Below, piece after piece: positions 30,831 to 38,989 of a stretch of DNA of 43,036 nt. The notes under the pieces were generated by a model, which saw only the letters and a list, made by a program, of their open reading frames with translations, searched no databases and was not told the origin of the DNA. How positions within the stretch are numbered: the first letter of the stretch is position 1; every line of letters begins with the position of its first letter. Both the position numbers and the translations under genes were made by a program. The stretch comes from Lactobacillus equicursoris DSM 19284 = JCM 14600 = CIP 110162. GTDB lineage: Bacteria > Bacillota > Bacilli > Lactobacillales > Lactobacillaceae. The stretch spans positions 1-43,036 of the forward strand of contig NZ_AZDU01000014.1 of NCBI RefSeq assembly GCF_001434815.1. The letters run 5' to 3'.

Positions 30831-30859
30831 ACTTTATCACGGAAAAGCTTGCCTGTAAA
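30831..30859 (-). promoter_or_regulatory. Promoter of the NCS2 permease
   Basis: TTTACA (30854-30859), 17 bp, then extended -10 TGATAAAGT (hexamer 30831-30836). Confidence 0.6.
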
Positions 30860-30909
30860 TACGAATTATTGTTGAAAAGCGTATTTAATAGTTAATAAGT
30901 GAAAGAATA

Positions 30910-30949
30910 TTTAAAGAAAAAGCGCTTGAAACTAATGATTCAAGCGCTT
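30910..30949 (-). terminator. Terminator of the glutamine-type ABC operon
   Basis: A perfect 11-bp inverted repeat, AAGCGCTTGAA / TTCAAGCGCTT (30920-30949), followed on the minus strand by TTTTTC. Confidence 0.85.
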
Positions 30950-31005
30950 GCAATATTTTCTAGAAAAATTCGACTTTTTGGGCTGAATTTGTAATATTCC
31001 AAATT

Positions 31006-31752
31006 TTAGGCATTCAAAACCTTGTCGAGGAAAGACTTGGTTTCTGGTTCTTGTGGGTGATCAAAGATTTCTTCCGGGGTGCCCAGTTCCTTGATCACAC
31101 CGCCGTAGAAGAAGGCCACCTTGTCAGAAACCTGCTTGGCAAAGCCCATTTCGTGGGTGACCACGATCATGGTCATTCCTTCCTTGGCCAGCTCCTTCAT
31201 GACGTTCAAAACGTCCCCAACCATTTCTGGGTCCAGGGCACTGGTTGGCTCGTCAAAAAGCATGACGTCTGGCTTCATGGCTAGGGCCCGGGCAATGGCC
31301 ACCCGCTGCTGCTGGCCCCCGGACAGGGTGGTTGGGCGTACGTCTGCCTTGTCGTCCATGTTGACCATTTGCAGGTACTTGTGGGCTTCCTTAATAGCCG
31401 TTTCCTTGTCCATCTTGCCCAGTTTAACTGGGGCAAGGGTGATATTTTCCAAAACAGTCATATTCGGGAAGAGGTTAAAGTGTTGGAAAACCATTCCGAT
31501 CTTTTCCCGGATCTTGTTAATGTCATTTTTGGGATCAGCTAAGTCCTTGCCGTCAACGAAGATGTGGCCCTTTTGGAATTCTTCCAGCTTGTTGATGCAG
31601 CGCAGGAAGGTACTCTTGCCGGAACCAGAGGGCCCAATGATGCAGACCACTTCGCTAGGCATCACGGTCAAGTTGGCGCCCTTGATAACTTCATGAACGC
31701 CGTCGTAGCTCTTGTGCAGGTCAGAAACCTTTACTTTGTATTGTTCTTCCAT
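31006..31752 (-). CDS. glnQ: Polar amino acid (glutamine-type) ABC transporter ATP-binding protein
   Basis: A 248-residue ABC ATPase that powers amino acid import. Walker A is GPSGSGKST near residue 40, the signature LSGGQQQR near 143, and Walker [13 protein letters not shown] near 163, followed by the H-loop VTHEMGFA. It closely matches the GlnQ/HisP/ArtP subfamily; the amino acid is not certain. The ATG at 31752 has AAGGAG 7 nt upstream, overlapping the stop of the fused binding protein-permease gene 11 nt away, so both subunits are made together. Confidence 0.93.
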   Translation of the reverse strand: MEEQYKVKVSDLHKSYDGVHEVIKGANLTVMPSEVVCIIGPSGSGKSTFLRCINKLEEFQKGHIFVDGKDLADPKNDINKIREKIGMVFQHFNLFPNMTVLENITLAPVKLGKMDKETAIKEAHKYLQMVNMDDKADVRPTTLSGGQQQRVAIARALAMKPDVMLFDEPTSALDPEMVGDVLNVMKELAKEGMTMIVVTHEMGFAKQVSDKVAFFYGGVIKELGTPEEIFDHPQEPETKSFLDKVLNA

Positions 31753-31763
31753 GAAAAAACTCC

Positions 31764-33224
31764 TTAGTGTTGCATCTTCTTTTGGATGTAGTTGGAAATC
31801 CAAGTCAAGATGGTGATGATGATCAGGTACATCACGGCGATGATCAGCCACATCTTGAAGCCTTGGAAGTTTTGGGCGATCAGGGTGGACCCAGTTTGAG
31901 TCAGGTCCATAACCCCGATCGCAGACAGGATAGAGGTGTCTTTCAGAGTGATGATAAATTGGTTGACCAAGGATGGGATCATCAGCTTAAAGCCTTGAGG
32001 GGCAACAACCTTCCACAGGGCCTTGTAGTATGGCAGACCCAGTGAACGCGCTGCTTCCCATTGGCCCACGTCCACGCTTTCAAAACCGCCGCGGACGATG
32101 GCCCCGATGTAGGCCCCTTCATCCAGCATCAAGGTCAAGATGCCGGCCGTGAAGAGGGGCAGCTTGTGGCCAATAATGGTTGGCATCCCGATATAGATGA
32201 AGAAGGCCAGAACCATCATTGGGATCCCCCGGAAGATGTAGATGATGACATTGGCCACGCCGTGCCAGAACTTGTGCTCAGCGATCCCCATGATCCCCAA
32301 GATAATCCCGAAGATTAAGGCAAAAATAATCCCGACAATGGCCAGTTCAATGGTCATCCACAGCCCTTGGCCTAAAGCAGAGGCGTTGCTCTTGATCAGG
32401 CCCAAAATGGACGTGTCAGTTACCACTTGGCTCTTCACTGCCTTGCTGGAAGTGTACTTATCAATGATCTTTTGCAGGCGGCCCGTCTTCTTCAGCCAAG
32501 TCAAACCGTGGTTGAACTTCTTGAGCAGGGTTTGGTTCTTGCCCTTTTTAACGGCAAAAGCTAAAGGCGCGTTAGCCACTTGCTTGCCGACAATCTTGAG
32601 GCCGATGCCGTTAGCAATCCCGTACTTCAGTGAAGCCGCTTGGTCAAAAGCAGCGTCCGCGTTGCCGGCCTTAACGTCGGCCCAGGAGGTGTTGGAGCTA
32701 GTGTAGTACTTCAGCTTAAAGCCGTACTTTTTCTTGATGCTTTCAGCGTAAGTGGCCCCCATGGTCCCGGTCTTAACGTTAACCGTCTTGCCCTTTAAGT
32801 CAGACAGCTTGGTAATCTTGCTGTTTTGGGCAACGGCCATGGCCACCCCGTCAGTGTAGTAGGTTTGACTGAAGTCGATGGTCTTCTTTCTTTCGCTGGT
32901 TACGCTCATGCCGGCGATCATTCCGTCGAGCTGGCCAGATTGGAGGGCTTGCACGTCGGCGTTGAAGGACATGATCTTCAGGTCATACTTGAAGCCTTCG
33001 TGCTTGGCGATGGCCTTGAGGATGTCCATGTCGATCCCAGGGTTCTTGCCGTTGTAGGTACCATCCTTGTCCTGAATTTCAAAGGGCTTGAAAGTTTGGT
33101 CGGTACCAATAACGTAGGTCTTTTCTGCTGCTTGCGCCTTGCTGGTTGGGACCGCGATTAAAAAGCTGAGGACTAGCGCGATCAGCGGCAGCCAGAAGTG
33201 CTTGCGAAGCTTGGTTAAGTTCAT
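31764..33224 (-). CDS. glnP: Glutamine-type ABC transporter, fused substrate-binding protein and permease
   Basis: A 486-residue fusion. A cleavable signal peptide (about 1-32, ending KAQAA) is followed by a solute-binding domain (about 35-260; [29 protein letters not shown]). A permease domain follows (about 275-486) with the EAA motif [21 protein letters not shown]. The binding domain is thus tethered outside the membrane, as in the GlnP transporters of lactic acid bacteria, which usually carry two binding domains; this one has a single domain. Glutamine, glutamate or another polar amino acid is likely. It is first in a two-gene operon with glnQ. Confidence 0.92.
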   Translation of the reverse strand: MNLTKLRKHFWLPLIALVLSFLIAVPTSKAQAAEKTYVIGTDQTFKPFEIQDKDGTYNGKNPGIDMDILKAIAKHEGFKYDLKIMSFNADVQALQSGQLDGMIAGMSVTSERKKTIDFSQTYYTDGVAMAVAQNSKITKLSDLKGKTVNVKTGTMGATYAESIKKKYGFKLKYYTSSNTSWADVKAGNADAAFDQAASLKYGIANGIGLKIVGKQVANAPLAFAVKKGKNQTLLKKFNHGLTWLKKTGRLQKIIDKYTSSKAVKSQVVTDTSILGLIKSNASALGQGLWMTIELAIVGIIFALIFGIILGIMGIAEHKFWHGVANVIIYIFRGIPMMVLAFFIYIGMPTIIGHKLPLFTAGILTLMLDEGAYIGAIVRGGFESVDVGQWEAARSLGLPYYKALWKVVAPQGFKLMIPSLVNQFIITLKDTSILSAIGVMDLTQTGSTLIAQNFQGFKMWLIIAVMYLIIITILTWISNYIQKKMQH

Positions 33225-33281
33225 TTAGTTAATTCACCCTTTTTCTTTATTTAATGTTTGTCTAAAAACAGAATTGTTAAC

Positions 33282-33309
33282 ATTGTATCACGTTTTTAGG
33301 AAACGCTAA
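33282..33309 (-). promoter_or_regulatory. Promoter of the glutamine-type ABC operon with an internal dyad
   Basis: Extended -10 TGATACAAT (hexamer 33282-33287), 16 bp, TTAGCG (33304-33309). The spacer contains the dyad CGTTT-CCTAA-AAACG (33291-33305), a possible operator. Confidence 0.45.
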
Positions 33310-33440
33310 TTTTTTCAGTAAAAAGTAATTGAAAAAAGCAACCGGTACCAGCTAATTTTATAAGGATATTGAGGCAAAAAGTTAAAAAATGATAGTTTAA
33401 TCCTGAAAATAGCTTACTAAAAAAGAAAAAGACTTAAAAT

Positions 33441-33465
33441 AAAAAAGCCCTTAAAAAGGGCTTTT
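33441..33465 (-). terminator. Terminator of the deoxynucleoside kinase operon
   Basis: AAGCCCTT-TTT-AAGGGCTT followed by T-run on the minus strand, 11 nt after the stop. Confidence 0.88.
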
Positions 33466-33475
33466 AATTGCTGGT

Positions 33476-34174
33476 TTAGGATGAAAATTCGATCGATTCA
33501 GTCGCAATTTCACCGGCGTGCCAATTCTTTGGCAGCTTGCCAACTTCTTTAAGTTTCTTGGTGATCTGGGCCAAGACTGCCGTCCGGTCGCTTTCGCTGG
33601 CCATAAAGTCATAGTGGTCGCCGTCGATCATCATCTTAGGCGAGTAGTCGTAGTCTTGGTACCACTTGTCATAGTAGCGGAGCATCCGCTTGTAGTAGTC
33701 TTCAAGAGTGGGGTCAAAGCTGAGCTGCTCGTAGGACCGGCCGCGCTTTTGGATCCGCTTGATCATGGTTTCATAGGAAACATTGATGTGGACCAGGAGG
33801 TCGGGGTGACGCTTAGGCATCCGTTCCAGTTCCTTCATCATGCTTTCCAAGAGCTCGTCGTAGGTCTGCACTTCCAGGTCATTGGCCCGGCCGATATCGG
33901 CATTCATATGGAAGAAAAGGGAGTCTTCATAGATTGACCGGTCTAAGACATTGTTGTCATCGCTGAGGGCTTTTTTAATACTATGGAAACGGGTATTTAA
34001 GAAAAAGAGCTGCAGCAGGTAGGTGTACTTCAGGGGATCCTTGTAAAAAAGCGGCAAGACAGGGTTGTCATCAACGCTTTCGTAGAAAGGCTTGGTCCCC
34101 AAATACTTAGAGAGAATTGCGGTTAAGCTGGATTTGCCGGCTCCAACGGGCCCACTTAATACAATAACGGTCAT
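33476..34174 (-). CDS. Deoxynucleoside kinase (second of a tandem pair)
   Basis: A 232-residue kinase of the dCK/dGK family that phosphorylates imported deoxynucleosides. P-loop SGPVGAGKSS is near residue 6, the DRS motif [12 protein letters not shown] near 80, and an Arg-rich lid (RIQKRGRSYEQ) near 150. The Lactobacillus acidophilus-type deoxyguanosine/deoxyadenosine kinase works as a heterodimer of two such subunits encoded side by side, and this pair looks equivalent. Which is dGK and which is dAK I cannot assign. AGAAGG lies 6 nt before the ATG (34174); GTG one codon upstream is an alternative. It follows the partner gene by 19 nt. Confidence 0.9.
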   Translation of the reverse strand: MTVIVLSGPVGAGKSSLTAILSKYLGTKPFYESVDDNPVLPLFYKDPLKYTYLLQLFFLNTRFHSIKKALSDDNNVLDRSIYEDSLFFHMNADIGRANDLEVQTYDELLESMMKELERMPKRHPDLLVHINVSYETMIKRIQKRGRSYEQLSFDPTLEDYYKRMLRYYDKWYQDYDYSPKMMIDGDHYDFMASESDRTAVLAQITKKLKEVGKLPKNWHAGEIATESIEFSS

Positions 34175-34193
34175 CACGTTCCTTCTATCATCA

Positions 34194-34841
34194 TTATAAG
34201 TTGCCGATTTCGCGCAATTTGGTATCGATGATGTCCAAGACCAAGTCTTGGTCGTCGATATTGTCGACAAAGTCGTACTTATCGCCATCGATCATCATCT
34301 TTGGCGAAACGTCATATTGTTCATACCATGGTTCATAATAGCGCAAAAGGTTTTCGTAGTATTCCTTTAGGCTTGGGTCGGTGTCAAGTTGCTCGTATTC
34401 CCGGCCGCGCTTGCCGATCCGCTTGAGCATGGTCTCTAAGGAGACATGAATGTAGATCAAGAGGTCAGGCTTTTTCCGAGGGGTACCAGGAACGTCTTCC
34501 ATCATGTTGTCCATCAAATCGTGGTAGATTTGGTATTCAGTCGGGTCAGCCACGCCGGAGTCGACGTTCATGTTGAAAAAGAGGAGGTCTTCGTAGATGG
34601 ACCGGTCCAAGACGTCATTGTGATTGGCGGCAGCTTCGTTGATTTCGGCTAGTCGTCTATTAAGGAAGTAAGTGTTTAACAAGAAGGTGTACCGCTTCAT
34701 ATCTTTGTAGTATAAAGGCAGAACCGGGTTGTCGTTGACTTCTTCGTAATACGCTGTTGAGCCAAGGTGCTTGGCTAAGATACTGGTTAAACTGGATTTA
34801 CCGGCTCCAATTGGGCCACTCAAGACAATAACGGTGATCAC
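34194..34841 (-). CDS. Deoxynucleoside kinase (first of a tandem pair)
   Basis: A 215-residue paralogue of the downstream kinase: P-loop [10 protein letters not shown] near residue 8, [15 protein letters not shown] near 80, and lid [11 protein letters not shown] near 143. Differences from its partner around the base pocket suggest a different nucleoside preference. It probably forms the dGK/dAK-type heterodimer. It starts at GTG (34841), homologous to the GTG just before the partner's ATG, with a weak AGAAAG site. The promoter is flanked by a perfect inverted repeat. Confidence 0.9.
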   Translation of the reverse strand: MITVIVLSGPIGAGKSSLTSILAKHLGSTAYYEEVNDNPVLPLYYKDMKRYTFLLNTYFLNRRLAEINEAAANHNDVLDRSIYEDLLFFNMNVDSGVADPTEYQIYHDLMDNMMEDVPGTPRKKPDLLIYIHVSLETMLKRIGKRGREYEQLDTDPSLKEYYENLLRYYEPWYEQYDVSPKMMIDGDKYDFVDNIDDQDLVLDIIDTKLREIGNL

Positions 34842-34860
34842 GCTCTTTCTATAAAATCAT

Positions 34861-34902
34861 ACTAGATCTAAGTTGCCTTTCTAGTTTATTGCAAGATCTA
34901 GT
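34861..34902 (-). promoter_or_regulatory. Kinase-operon promoter inside an inverted repeat
   Basis: Perfect 9-bp arms ACTAGATCT (34861-34869) and AGATCTAGT (34894-34902) bracket a minus-strand promoter: TTGCAA (34889-34894), 17 bp, TTAGAT (34866-34871). Each arm contains the palindrome AGATCT, so a dimeric repressor could bind both and block both hexamers. Confidence 0.55.
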
Positions 34903-35232
34903 GGTTTAGCAAGACTTTTGCAAAAATATTTTTGAGCATTTTTTCTATAATAGCTCAGGTGAAATAGTATATAGGATTTTGATGCCAAAAACTTGCAGTA
35001 AGCCTTCAATAGCATAATTCTGTCTAAAGAGTATATGACTAAGAAAAGAACCCTATACGCGGATAGAATAAAAAAAGAATCCTATACGCGTGTAGAATTA
35101 CTTAAGGTCACTTACGACTTTTTGAAAAAATAAAGAGAACCCCCTTTACTTGTAAGGACTTCCGGCGTGATAATTACATCATAAAAGTTGACGTGCTTTT
35201 GAAATGGAAATACGCAGGATGGAGATATCAAT
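34903..35232. promoter_or_regulatory. Repeat-bearing gap between kinases and small membrane protein
   Basis: Most of a 391-bp gene-poor gap. It holds a TATAAT (34946-34951) within a GAGC/GCTC dyad, an inverted copy of a CCTATA motif (34965-34980), two tandem copies of a 29-bp repeat (35044-35070 and 35073-35099), and a 32-residue frame with a weak start (35035-35133). A TTTACT/TGATAA pair lies near 35145-35173 as a possible promoter for the next gene. Confidence 0.4.
35044..35099 (+). repeat. Tandem 29-bp repeat with palindromic core
   Basis: Two copies of AAAAGAAYCCTATACGCG followed by KRTAGAATWA, offset by 29 bp. Each contains a near-palindromic CTATACGCG...TAG core (35053-35066 and 35082-35095). 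A related CCTATA motif in the other orientation lies at 34965-34980. Confidence 0.6.
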
Positions 35233-35511
35233 ATGCATAAGTACATTATCAGCAATCAGGCCTACCAAGTCTTGGGGCGGCTCTTGATCATCTGGGTAAT
35301 TGCCTTGCTACTGTTGCCACTGACTCATCAAGCAAAACTATTCTATGGCTTTGAGGGAATTGGCGACATCCCACTAATGTTTTGGGTAGCGGCTTGGGGC
35401 CAGCGGCACTCTTTGAACATTGTGTGGAGTACTCTACTAGCGATTTTCTGTGACGTCTTAATTACGGCAATCTTCGTTTTTTATGGCTTCTGGCTAGGCT
35501 TAAAGATGTAA
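35233..35511 (+). CDS. Small membrane protein, unknown function
   Basis: A 92-residue protein with GGAG about 10 nt before the ATG. Hydrophobic segments are at about 14-32 (LGRLLIIWVIALLLLPL), 45-56 (weak) and 64-90 (STLLAIFCDVLITAIFVFYGFW). I recognise no family. It stands alone after the repeat-bearing gap and ends at a strong bidirectional terminator, convergent with nagB. Confidence 0.7.
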   Translation: MHKYIISNQAYQVLGRLLIIWVIALLLLPLTHQAKLFYGFEGIGDIPLMFWVAAWGQRHSLNIVWSTLLAIFCDVLITAIFVFYGFWLGLKM

Positions 35512-35516
35512 ATGTT

Positions 35517-35562
35517 AAAAATAGCGTGTACAAGATCTTACTTGTACACGCTATTTCTTTTT
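35517..35562. terminator. Bidirectional terminator between the small membrane protein and nagB
   Basis: AATAGCGTGTACAAG-ATCTTA-CTTGTACACGCTATT, a perfect stem of at least 14 pairs, with T-rich tails on both strands. Confidence 0.92.
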
Positions 35563-35575
35563 ACTTTTAAATTTT

Positions 35576-36280
35576 CTAGTCCAAAAGACTAGCTGCGTCT
35601 TGGTCTAAGACCACCGTTACATGTGGATGCTTTTGCAAAACGCTGGCGGGAACAGCTTCGGTAATCGGTCCTTCAAGCATGTCCTTGACAGCTTTGGCCT
35701 TATTCTTGCCCTTAGCGATCAAAAGGATTTCCTTAGCCGTCATAATGTTGCTGATGCCCATGCAGATGGCGCTCTTTGGCACTTCGTCAATGCTGTCAAA
35801 GAAGCGGGAGTTGGCTTGAATGGTGCTTTCAGTCAAGTCCACTTCGTGGGTGACGCTGTCAAAAGGCGTCCCTGGTTCGTTAAAGGCAATGTGGCCGTTT
35901 TGCCCGATCCCCAAAACTTGCAGGTCAATAGGGTTGTCCTTGATCAGCTGGTTGTAGCGGTCGCATTCTGCTTGAACGTCCTTAGCTAGGCCATCTGGTA
36001 CGTAAGAAGCCTTAAATGGCTTGAACTTGAAGAGGTGTTCTTGCATGAAGTAGTGATAGCTTTGCACGTTGTCAGGAGCCAGGCCAACGTATTCGTCCAA
36101 GTTGATGCTGGTCATGTCCGTAAAATCAAGGTCGCTGGCCACGATTTCTTGATAGAGCTCAACAGGGGATGAGCCGGTAGCCAGCCCCAGGGTCTTGGCA
36201 CCGCCTGCTACTGCCTCAGCCAGAAGCTTGAAGGCTTGCTTGCCCAATTCACTAGCGTTTTCTGCAACGATAACTTTCAT
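35576..36280 (-). CDS. nagB: Glucosamine-6-phosphate deaminase
   Basis: NagB converts glucosamine-6-phosphate to fructose-6-phosphate and ammonia, feeding amino sugars into glycolysis. It has 234 residues, the short Firmicutes form. Signatures are [11 protein letters not shown] near 38, the catalytic-Asp loop [10 protein letters not shown] near 60, and [17 protein letters not shown] near 127 with the catalytic His/Glu. I start at MKVIVAEN (36280), the family N-terminus; an ATG at 36289 leaves only 2 nt after GGAG. The gene has a near-perfect promoter flanked by two NagR-like operators. Confidence 0.95.
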   Translation of the reverse strand: MKVIVAENASELGKQAFKLLAEAVAGGAKTLGLATGSSPVELYQEIVASDLDFTDMTSINLDEYVGLAPDNVQSYHYFMQEHLFKFKPFKASYVPDGLAKDVQAECDRYNQLIKDNPIDLQVLGIGQNGHIAFNEPGTPFDSVTHEVDLTESTIQANSRFFDSIDEVPKSAICMGISNIMTAKEILLIAKGKNKAKAVKDMLEGPITEAVPASVLQKHPHVTVVLDQDAASLLD

Positions 36281-36312
36281 GATGATCATAGCTCCTTTTT
36301 TAATTTACTCAT

Positions 36313-36367
36313 ATTGGTATAGTCCATTTTAGATTAGAAAAGCTTTTTTGTCAAGGTATAGACCAAT
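36313..36367 (-). promoter_or_regulatory. nagB promoter with two NagR-like operators
   Basis: A consensus promoter TTGACA (36349-36354), 17 bp, TAAAAT (36326-36331) lies between two GntR/NagR-type sites, ATTGGTCTATACCTT (36353-36367) and ATGGACTATACCAAT (36313-36327), which abut the -35 and -10. Repression with relief by an amino-sugar phosphate is expected; the regulator gene is not in the window. Confidence 0.8.
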
Positions 36368-36453
36368 AAATCTTGGTAAATTGTGAGTGTCTTTTTTAAA
36401 AAATTGTCTTCCTTGTACTATGCTTAAAAAGAAGAAAATACGGAGGGAAAAAC

Positions 36454-37296
36454 ATGAAATACATAACTATCAAAGGAGAAAAACTAAGCCAGCTGGGTCT
36501 GGGCACCTGGAATATGGGGGAAAAAGCCGCCAAGCGGGCCACGGAACTCGCGGCCCTGCGCTATGGCTTATCCCACGGCGTCAATGTGATTGACACCGCG
36601 GAAATGTATGGGGAAGGGCAGGCCGAAAGCCTGGTTGGTGAAGCCATCAAGGATTTGGACCGGAGCCAGCTCTTCCTCATTTCCAAGTTCTACCCCTGGC
36701 ACGCCAGTCCTCAAGACCAGAAAAAGAGCCTGGCCGCCAGCTTAAAGCGGCTGGGGACAGACTATCTGGACTTGTATCTTTTGCACTGGAAGAGCGGCTA
36801 TCCTTTAGCAGAAACCGTTAAGGGCCTGCAGGACCTGCAAGCTGCTGGTCTGATCCGTCACTGGGGCGTTTCCAACTTTGACACGGCTGATATGCAAGAA
36901 CTGGTGGCAATCGCCGGGGAAGGGGCGGTTTTCGCCAATGAAGACCTCTACAATATCGACAAGCGGGGCGTTGAATATGACCTGCTGCCTTGGCAAAAGC
37001 AGCACGGCATTGCTTTTATTGGTTATTCGCCCTTTAACTCAGGCAACGGGCAATCTATCCCTGTTAAAGCCAGCTTAAAGCAGATCGCTGACGAGCGGGG
37101 CGTGTCCGTCCACCAAGTCATGCTGGCCTGGACCATGCGGACCGGGCAGGTCTTGACCATTCCCAAAGCTGGTTCAGTTGACCACATGCGGGCCAACCTG
37201 GCGGCTGCTGACCTGATCTTGACCGCCGGCGAACTGGCCGCCTTGGACCGGGATTACCTGCCACCGAAGAGCAAGCAGCCTTTGGAGAGCATTTAA
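36454..37296 (+). CDS. Aldo/keto reductase
   Basis: A 280-residue NADPH-dependent oxidoreductase of the AKR family ((beta/alpha)8 barrel). The catalytic tetrad is visible: Asp in NVIDTAEMYG near residue 47, Tyr in the same segment, Lys in LFLISKFYP near 77, and His in LYLLHWKSG near 110. The cofactor region IPKAGSVDHMRANLAA lies near 240. The physiological aldehyde or ketone is unknown. GGAGG lies 7 nt before the ATG. It is divergent from nagB; the NagR-like sites are about 90 bp or more upstream, so shared control is possible but unproven. Confidence 0.92.
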   Translation: MKYITIKGEKLSQLGLGTWNMGEKAAKRATELAALRYGLSHGVNVIDTAEMYGEGQAESLVGEAIKDLDRSQLFLISKFYPWHASPQDQKKSLAASLKRLGTDYLDLYLLHWKSGYPLAETVKGLQDLQAAGLIRHWGVSNFDTADMQELVAIAGEGAVFANEDLYNIDKRGVEYDLLPWQKQHGIAFIGYSPFNSGNGQSIPVKASLKQIADERGVSVHQVMLAWTMRTGQVLTIPKAGSVDHMRANLAAADLILTAGELAALDRDYLPPKSKQPLESI

Positions 37297-37299
37297 GTT

Positions 37300-37389
37300 T
37301 CAGCTGATTTCCACGAAGGTCTTGTAGTAGTCGTAGACCTTGCCGCCTTTGGAAATCGAACTTACCCAGCTAAGTTGAAAACTACACAA
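37300..37389 (-). pseudogene. Possible C-terminal remnant of a lost gene
   Basis: A minus-strand reading frame with no proper start ends SKGGKVYDYYKTFVEIS before a TGA at 37300. The segment has coding-like codons (GGC, AAG, TAC, CTG-rich style) matching nearby genes, but only about 29 codons remain between stops. It may be the tail of a decayed gene between the aldo/keto reductase and the efflux pump. I do not recognise the parent family. Confidence 0.25.
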
Positions 37390-37398
37390 TCAAGACCC

Positions 37399-37434
37399 AA
37401 AAAGCCTTGCTCCACAACTGGAGTAAGGCTTTTC
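37399..37434. terminator. Bidirectional terminator before the second DHA2 gene's end
   Basis: AAAAAGCCTTGCTCC-ACAACT-GGAGTAAGGCTTTT (one mismatch) serves the minus-strand efflux gene and the plus-strand reductase. Confidence 0.85.
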
Positions 37435-37441
37435 GTTTGCT

Positions 37442-38842
37442 TTAGTTTTTGACCAGACCTTGCTTGTCGCGCTTGATCAGGCTCAAGACGCAGGCAAAAA
37501 TCAAGAGCGTGAAGACAAAGAGGACGATGAAGGCCGCTTGTGAGCCCATGACCACCTGCTTGCTCTGCCCTTGGTAAGGGCTGCCGGCGATGGCGATAAT
37601 CACGGACATGGCAGCCGTCCCGATTGAACCAGAGTACTGCTGCAGCATGTTGAAGAGGGCGTTGCCGTCGGCAATGTGCATGACTTCCAGCTGCTGGAGT
37701 CCAATAGTCATGGAGTTGTTGTACATCATGCTGAAGCCAGTCATGAACATGACGTGGAAGATCACGATCAAGGCAATGGAAAGCTTCTGGGCGAAAATGA
37801 TGTAAAGCAGGATGCCGGCCATGGCCAGGCAGCTGCCGATCAAGAAGAGCTTCTTAAAGCCTTGGCTGTCCAAGAGCCGCCCCATGACCGGCCCGAAGAA
37901 GGCTGACAAAAGGCTCCCCAAGAGCAGCAGCATCCCGCTGGTCAAGGCACTGGTCTTTAAGCCCAGCTGGGCCAGGTTAGGAATGACGAAAGTCAGGCTG
38001 ATCTGGATAAATTGCAAGAAGGTGTAAATAGCTAAGCCCAGGTTAAAGCTGGTATTTTTAAAAACGGTAGTGTTGATAATGTGGTCCTTGCCTTCTTGCT
38101 TGGCCAGCTTGAAGAAGATGACAAAGGAAATAACCGTAACCAAAAGCCCGCCCCAAACCAGAGGGTTGGCCAGGCCGCTGCTCAGGTTGTTGACGGCCAG
38201 GGTCAGGGCGATGAGCCCGACCACGATGGCTAGGTATTCTGGCAAGTTGAAGCTTTCCCGATTTGGATGGTTGTCGCCCATGAAGCGGACGGCAATTAGG
38301 CAGAAGATCAAGCTGATGGGCAGAACAAAGATGAAGTTAAAGCGCCAGTTCAAAGCGGACAGGCAGATCCCGCCGTAAGTTGGCCCGAGTGACGGTGCCA
38401 GGGCAATGATCATCCCTGCCGTCCCGACAAAGGACCCTTGCTTGGCCCGCGGAACCTCCAGCATGATGATTGAGAAGAGCAGGGGCATGGCAATCCCCGT
38501 CCCGATCCCTTGAATAATCCGGCCCAGCAGCATGATTGGCAAGGTGGTCGACACCATGCAGATCACCCCGCCAATGACTGAAGCCGTGCTGGCCACGATG
38601 ATCAGGCTCTTGAACTTGAAGCTGCGCTGCAGGTAGGCGGCCAGAACTATCGTCAGGGTCACCGCCAAGAGGTAGGCGGTGGTGATCCATTGCACGTTGT
38701 TCAAGGACTGGTTAAAGACCTTCATCAGGGTCGGGAAGGTGACGTTCATTGACGTTTCAACCAAGACCCCGCTGCAGGCCACACCCGCCGTCCCGACGAT
38801 CGACCAGATCACGGAAGGGGTGACTGTTTCGTGAGCATCCAT
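37442..38842 (-). CDS. MFS transporter, DHA2 family (EmrB type)
   Basis: A 466-residue multidrug-type efflux permease with about 14 transmembrane helices; motif C-like segment ALAPSLGPTYGG is near residue 150. The ATG at 38842 has GGAGG 10 nt upstream. The T-run of a strong hairpin ends just before that site, so expression is probably controlled by transcription attenuation. It could export an antimicrobial or metabolite; the substrate is unknown. Confidence 0.88.
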   Translation of the reverse strand: MDAHETVTPSVIWSIVGTAGVACSGVLVETSMNVTFPTLMKVFNQSLNNVQWITTAYLLAVTLTIVLAAYLQRSFKFKSLIIVASTASVIGGVICMVSTTLPIMLLGRIIQGIGTGIAMPLLFSIIMLEVPRAKQGSFVGTAGMIIALAPSLGPTYGGICLSALNWRFNFIFVLPISLIFCLIAVRFMGDNHPNRESFNLPEYLAIVVGLIALTLAVNNLSSGLANPLVWGGLLVTVISFVIFFKLAKQEGKDHIINTTVFKNTSFNLGLAIYTFLQFIQISLTFVIPNLAQLGLKTSALTSGMLLLLGSLLSAFFGPVMGRLLDSQGFKKLFLIGSCLAMAGILLYIIFAQKLSIALIVIFHVMFMTGFSMMYNNSMTIGLQQLEVMHIADGNALFNMLQQYSGSIGTAAMSVIIAIAGSPYQGQSKQVVMGSQAAFIVLFVFTLLIFACVLSLIKRDKQGLVKN

Positions 38843-38860
38843 TAAATTAAAACCTCCAAT

Positions 38861-38943
38861 AAAAAAACTCCAATTCAGCGAATCCGGACCCGGAAAGGGT
38901 CTTTGGATTCAGCTAGAATTGGAGTCAGACTCAAATATTCTAG
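38861..38943 (-). promoter_or_regulatory. Attenuator with competing antiterminator before the DHA2 gene
   Basis: On the minus strand a long stepped hairpin (38868-38925: CTCCAATTC/GAATTGGAG, TGAATCC/GGATTC, GACCC/GGGTC) is followed at once by T7 (38861-38867), 3 nt before the Shine-Dalgarno. A perfect 7-bp alternative stem CTAGAAT/ATTCTAG (38937-38943 with 38913-38919) would capture the terminator's 5' arm. Confidence 0.75.
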
Positions 38944-38989
38944 TGAACCAAGCTCCACAAAGCTTGCTTCAAAAACTTGTCATGAATCT

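Noticed and set aside
30776-30900. Purine riboswitch before the NCS2 permease
   Set aside because: No three-way-junction consensus is visible and the leader is too short; the PurBox explains purine control.
30920-30949. Possible CcpA cre site (AAGCGCTT core)
   Set aside because: It lacks the TG...CA ends of the cre consensus and is explained by the perfect terminator hairpin of the ABC operon.
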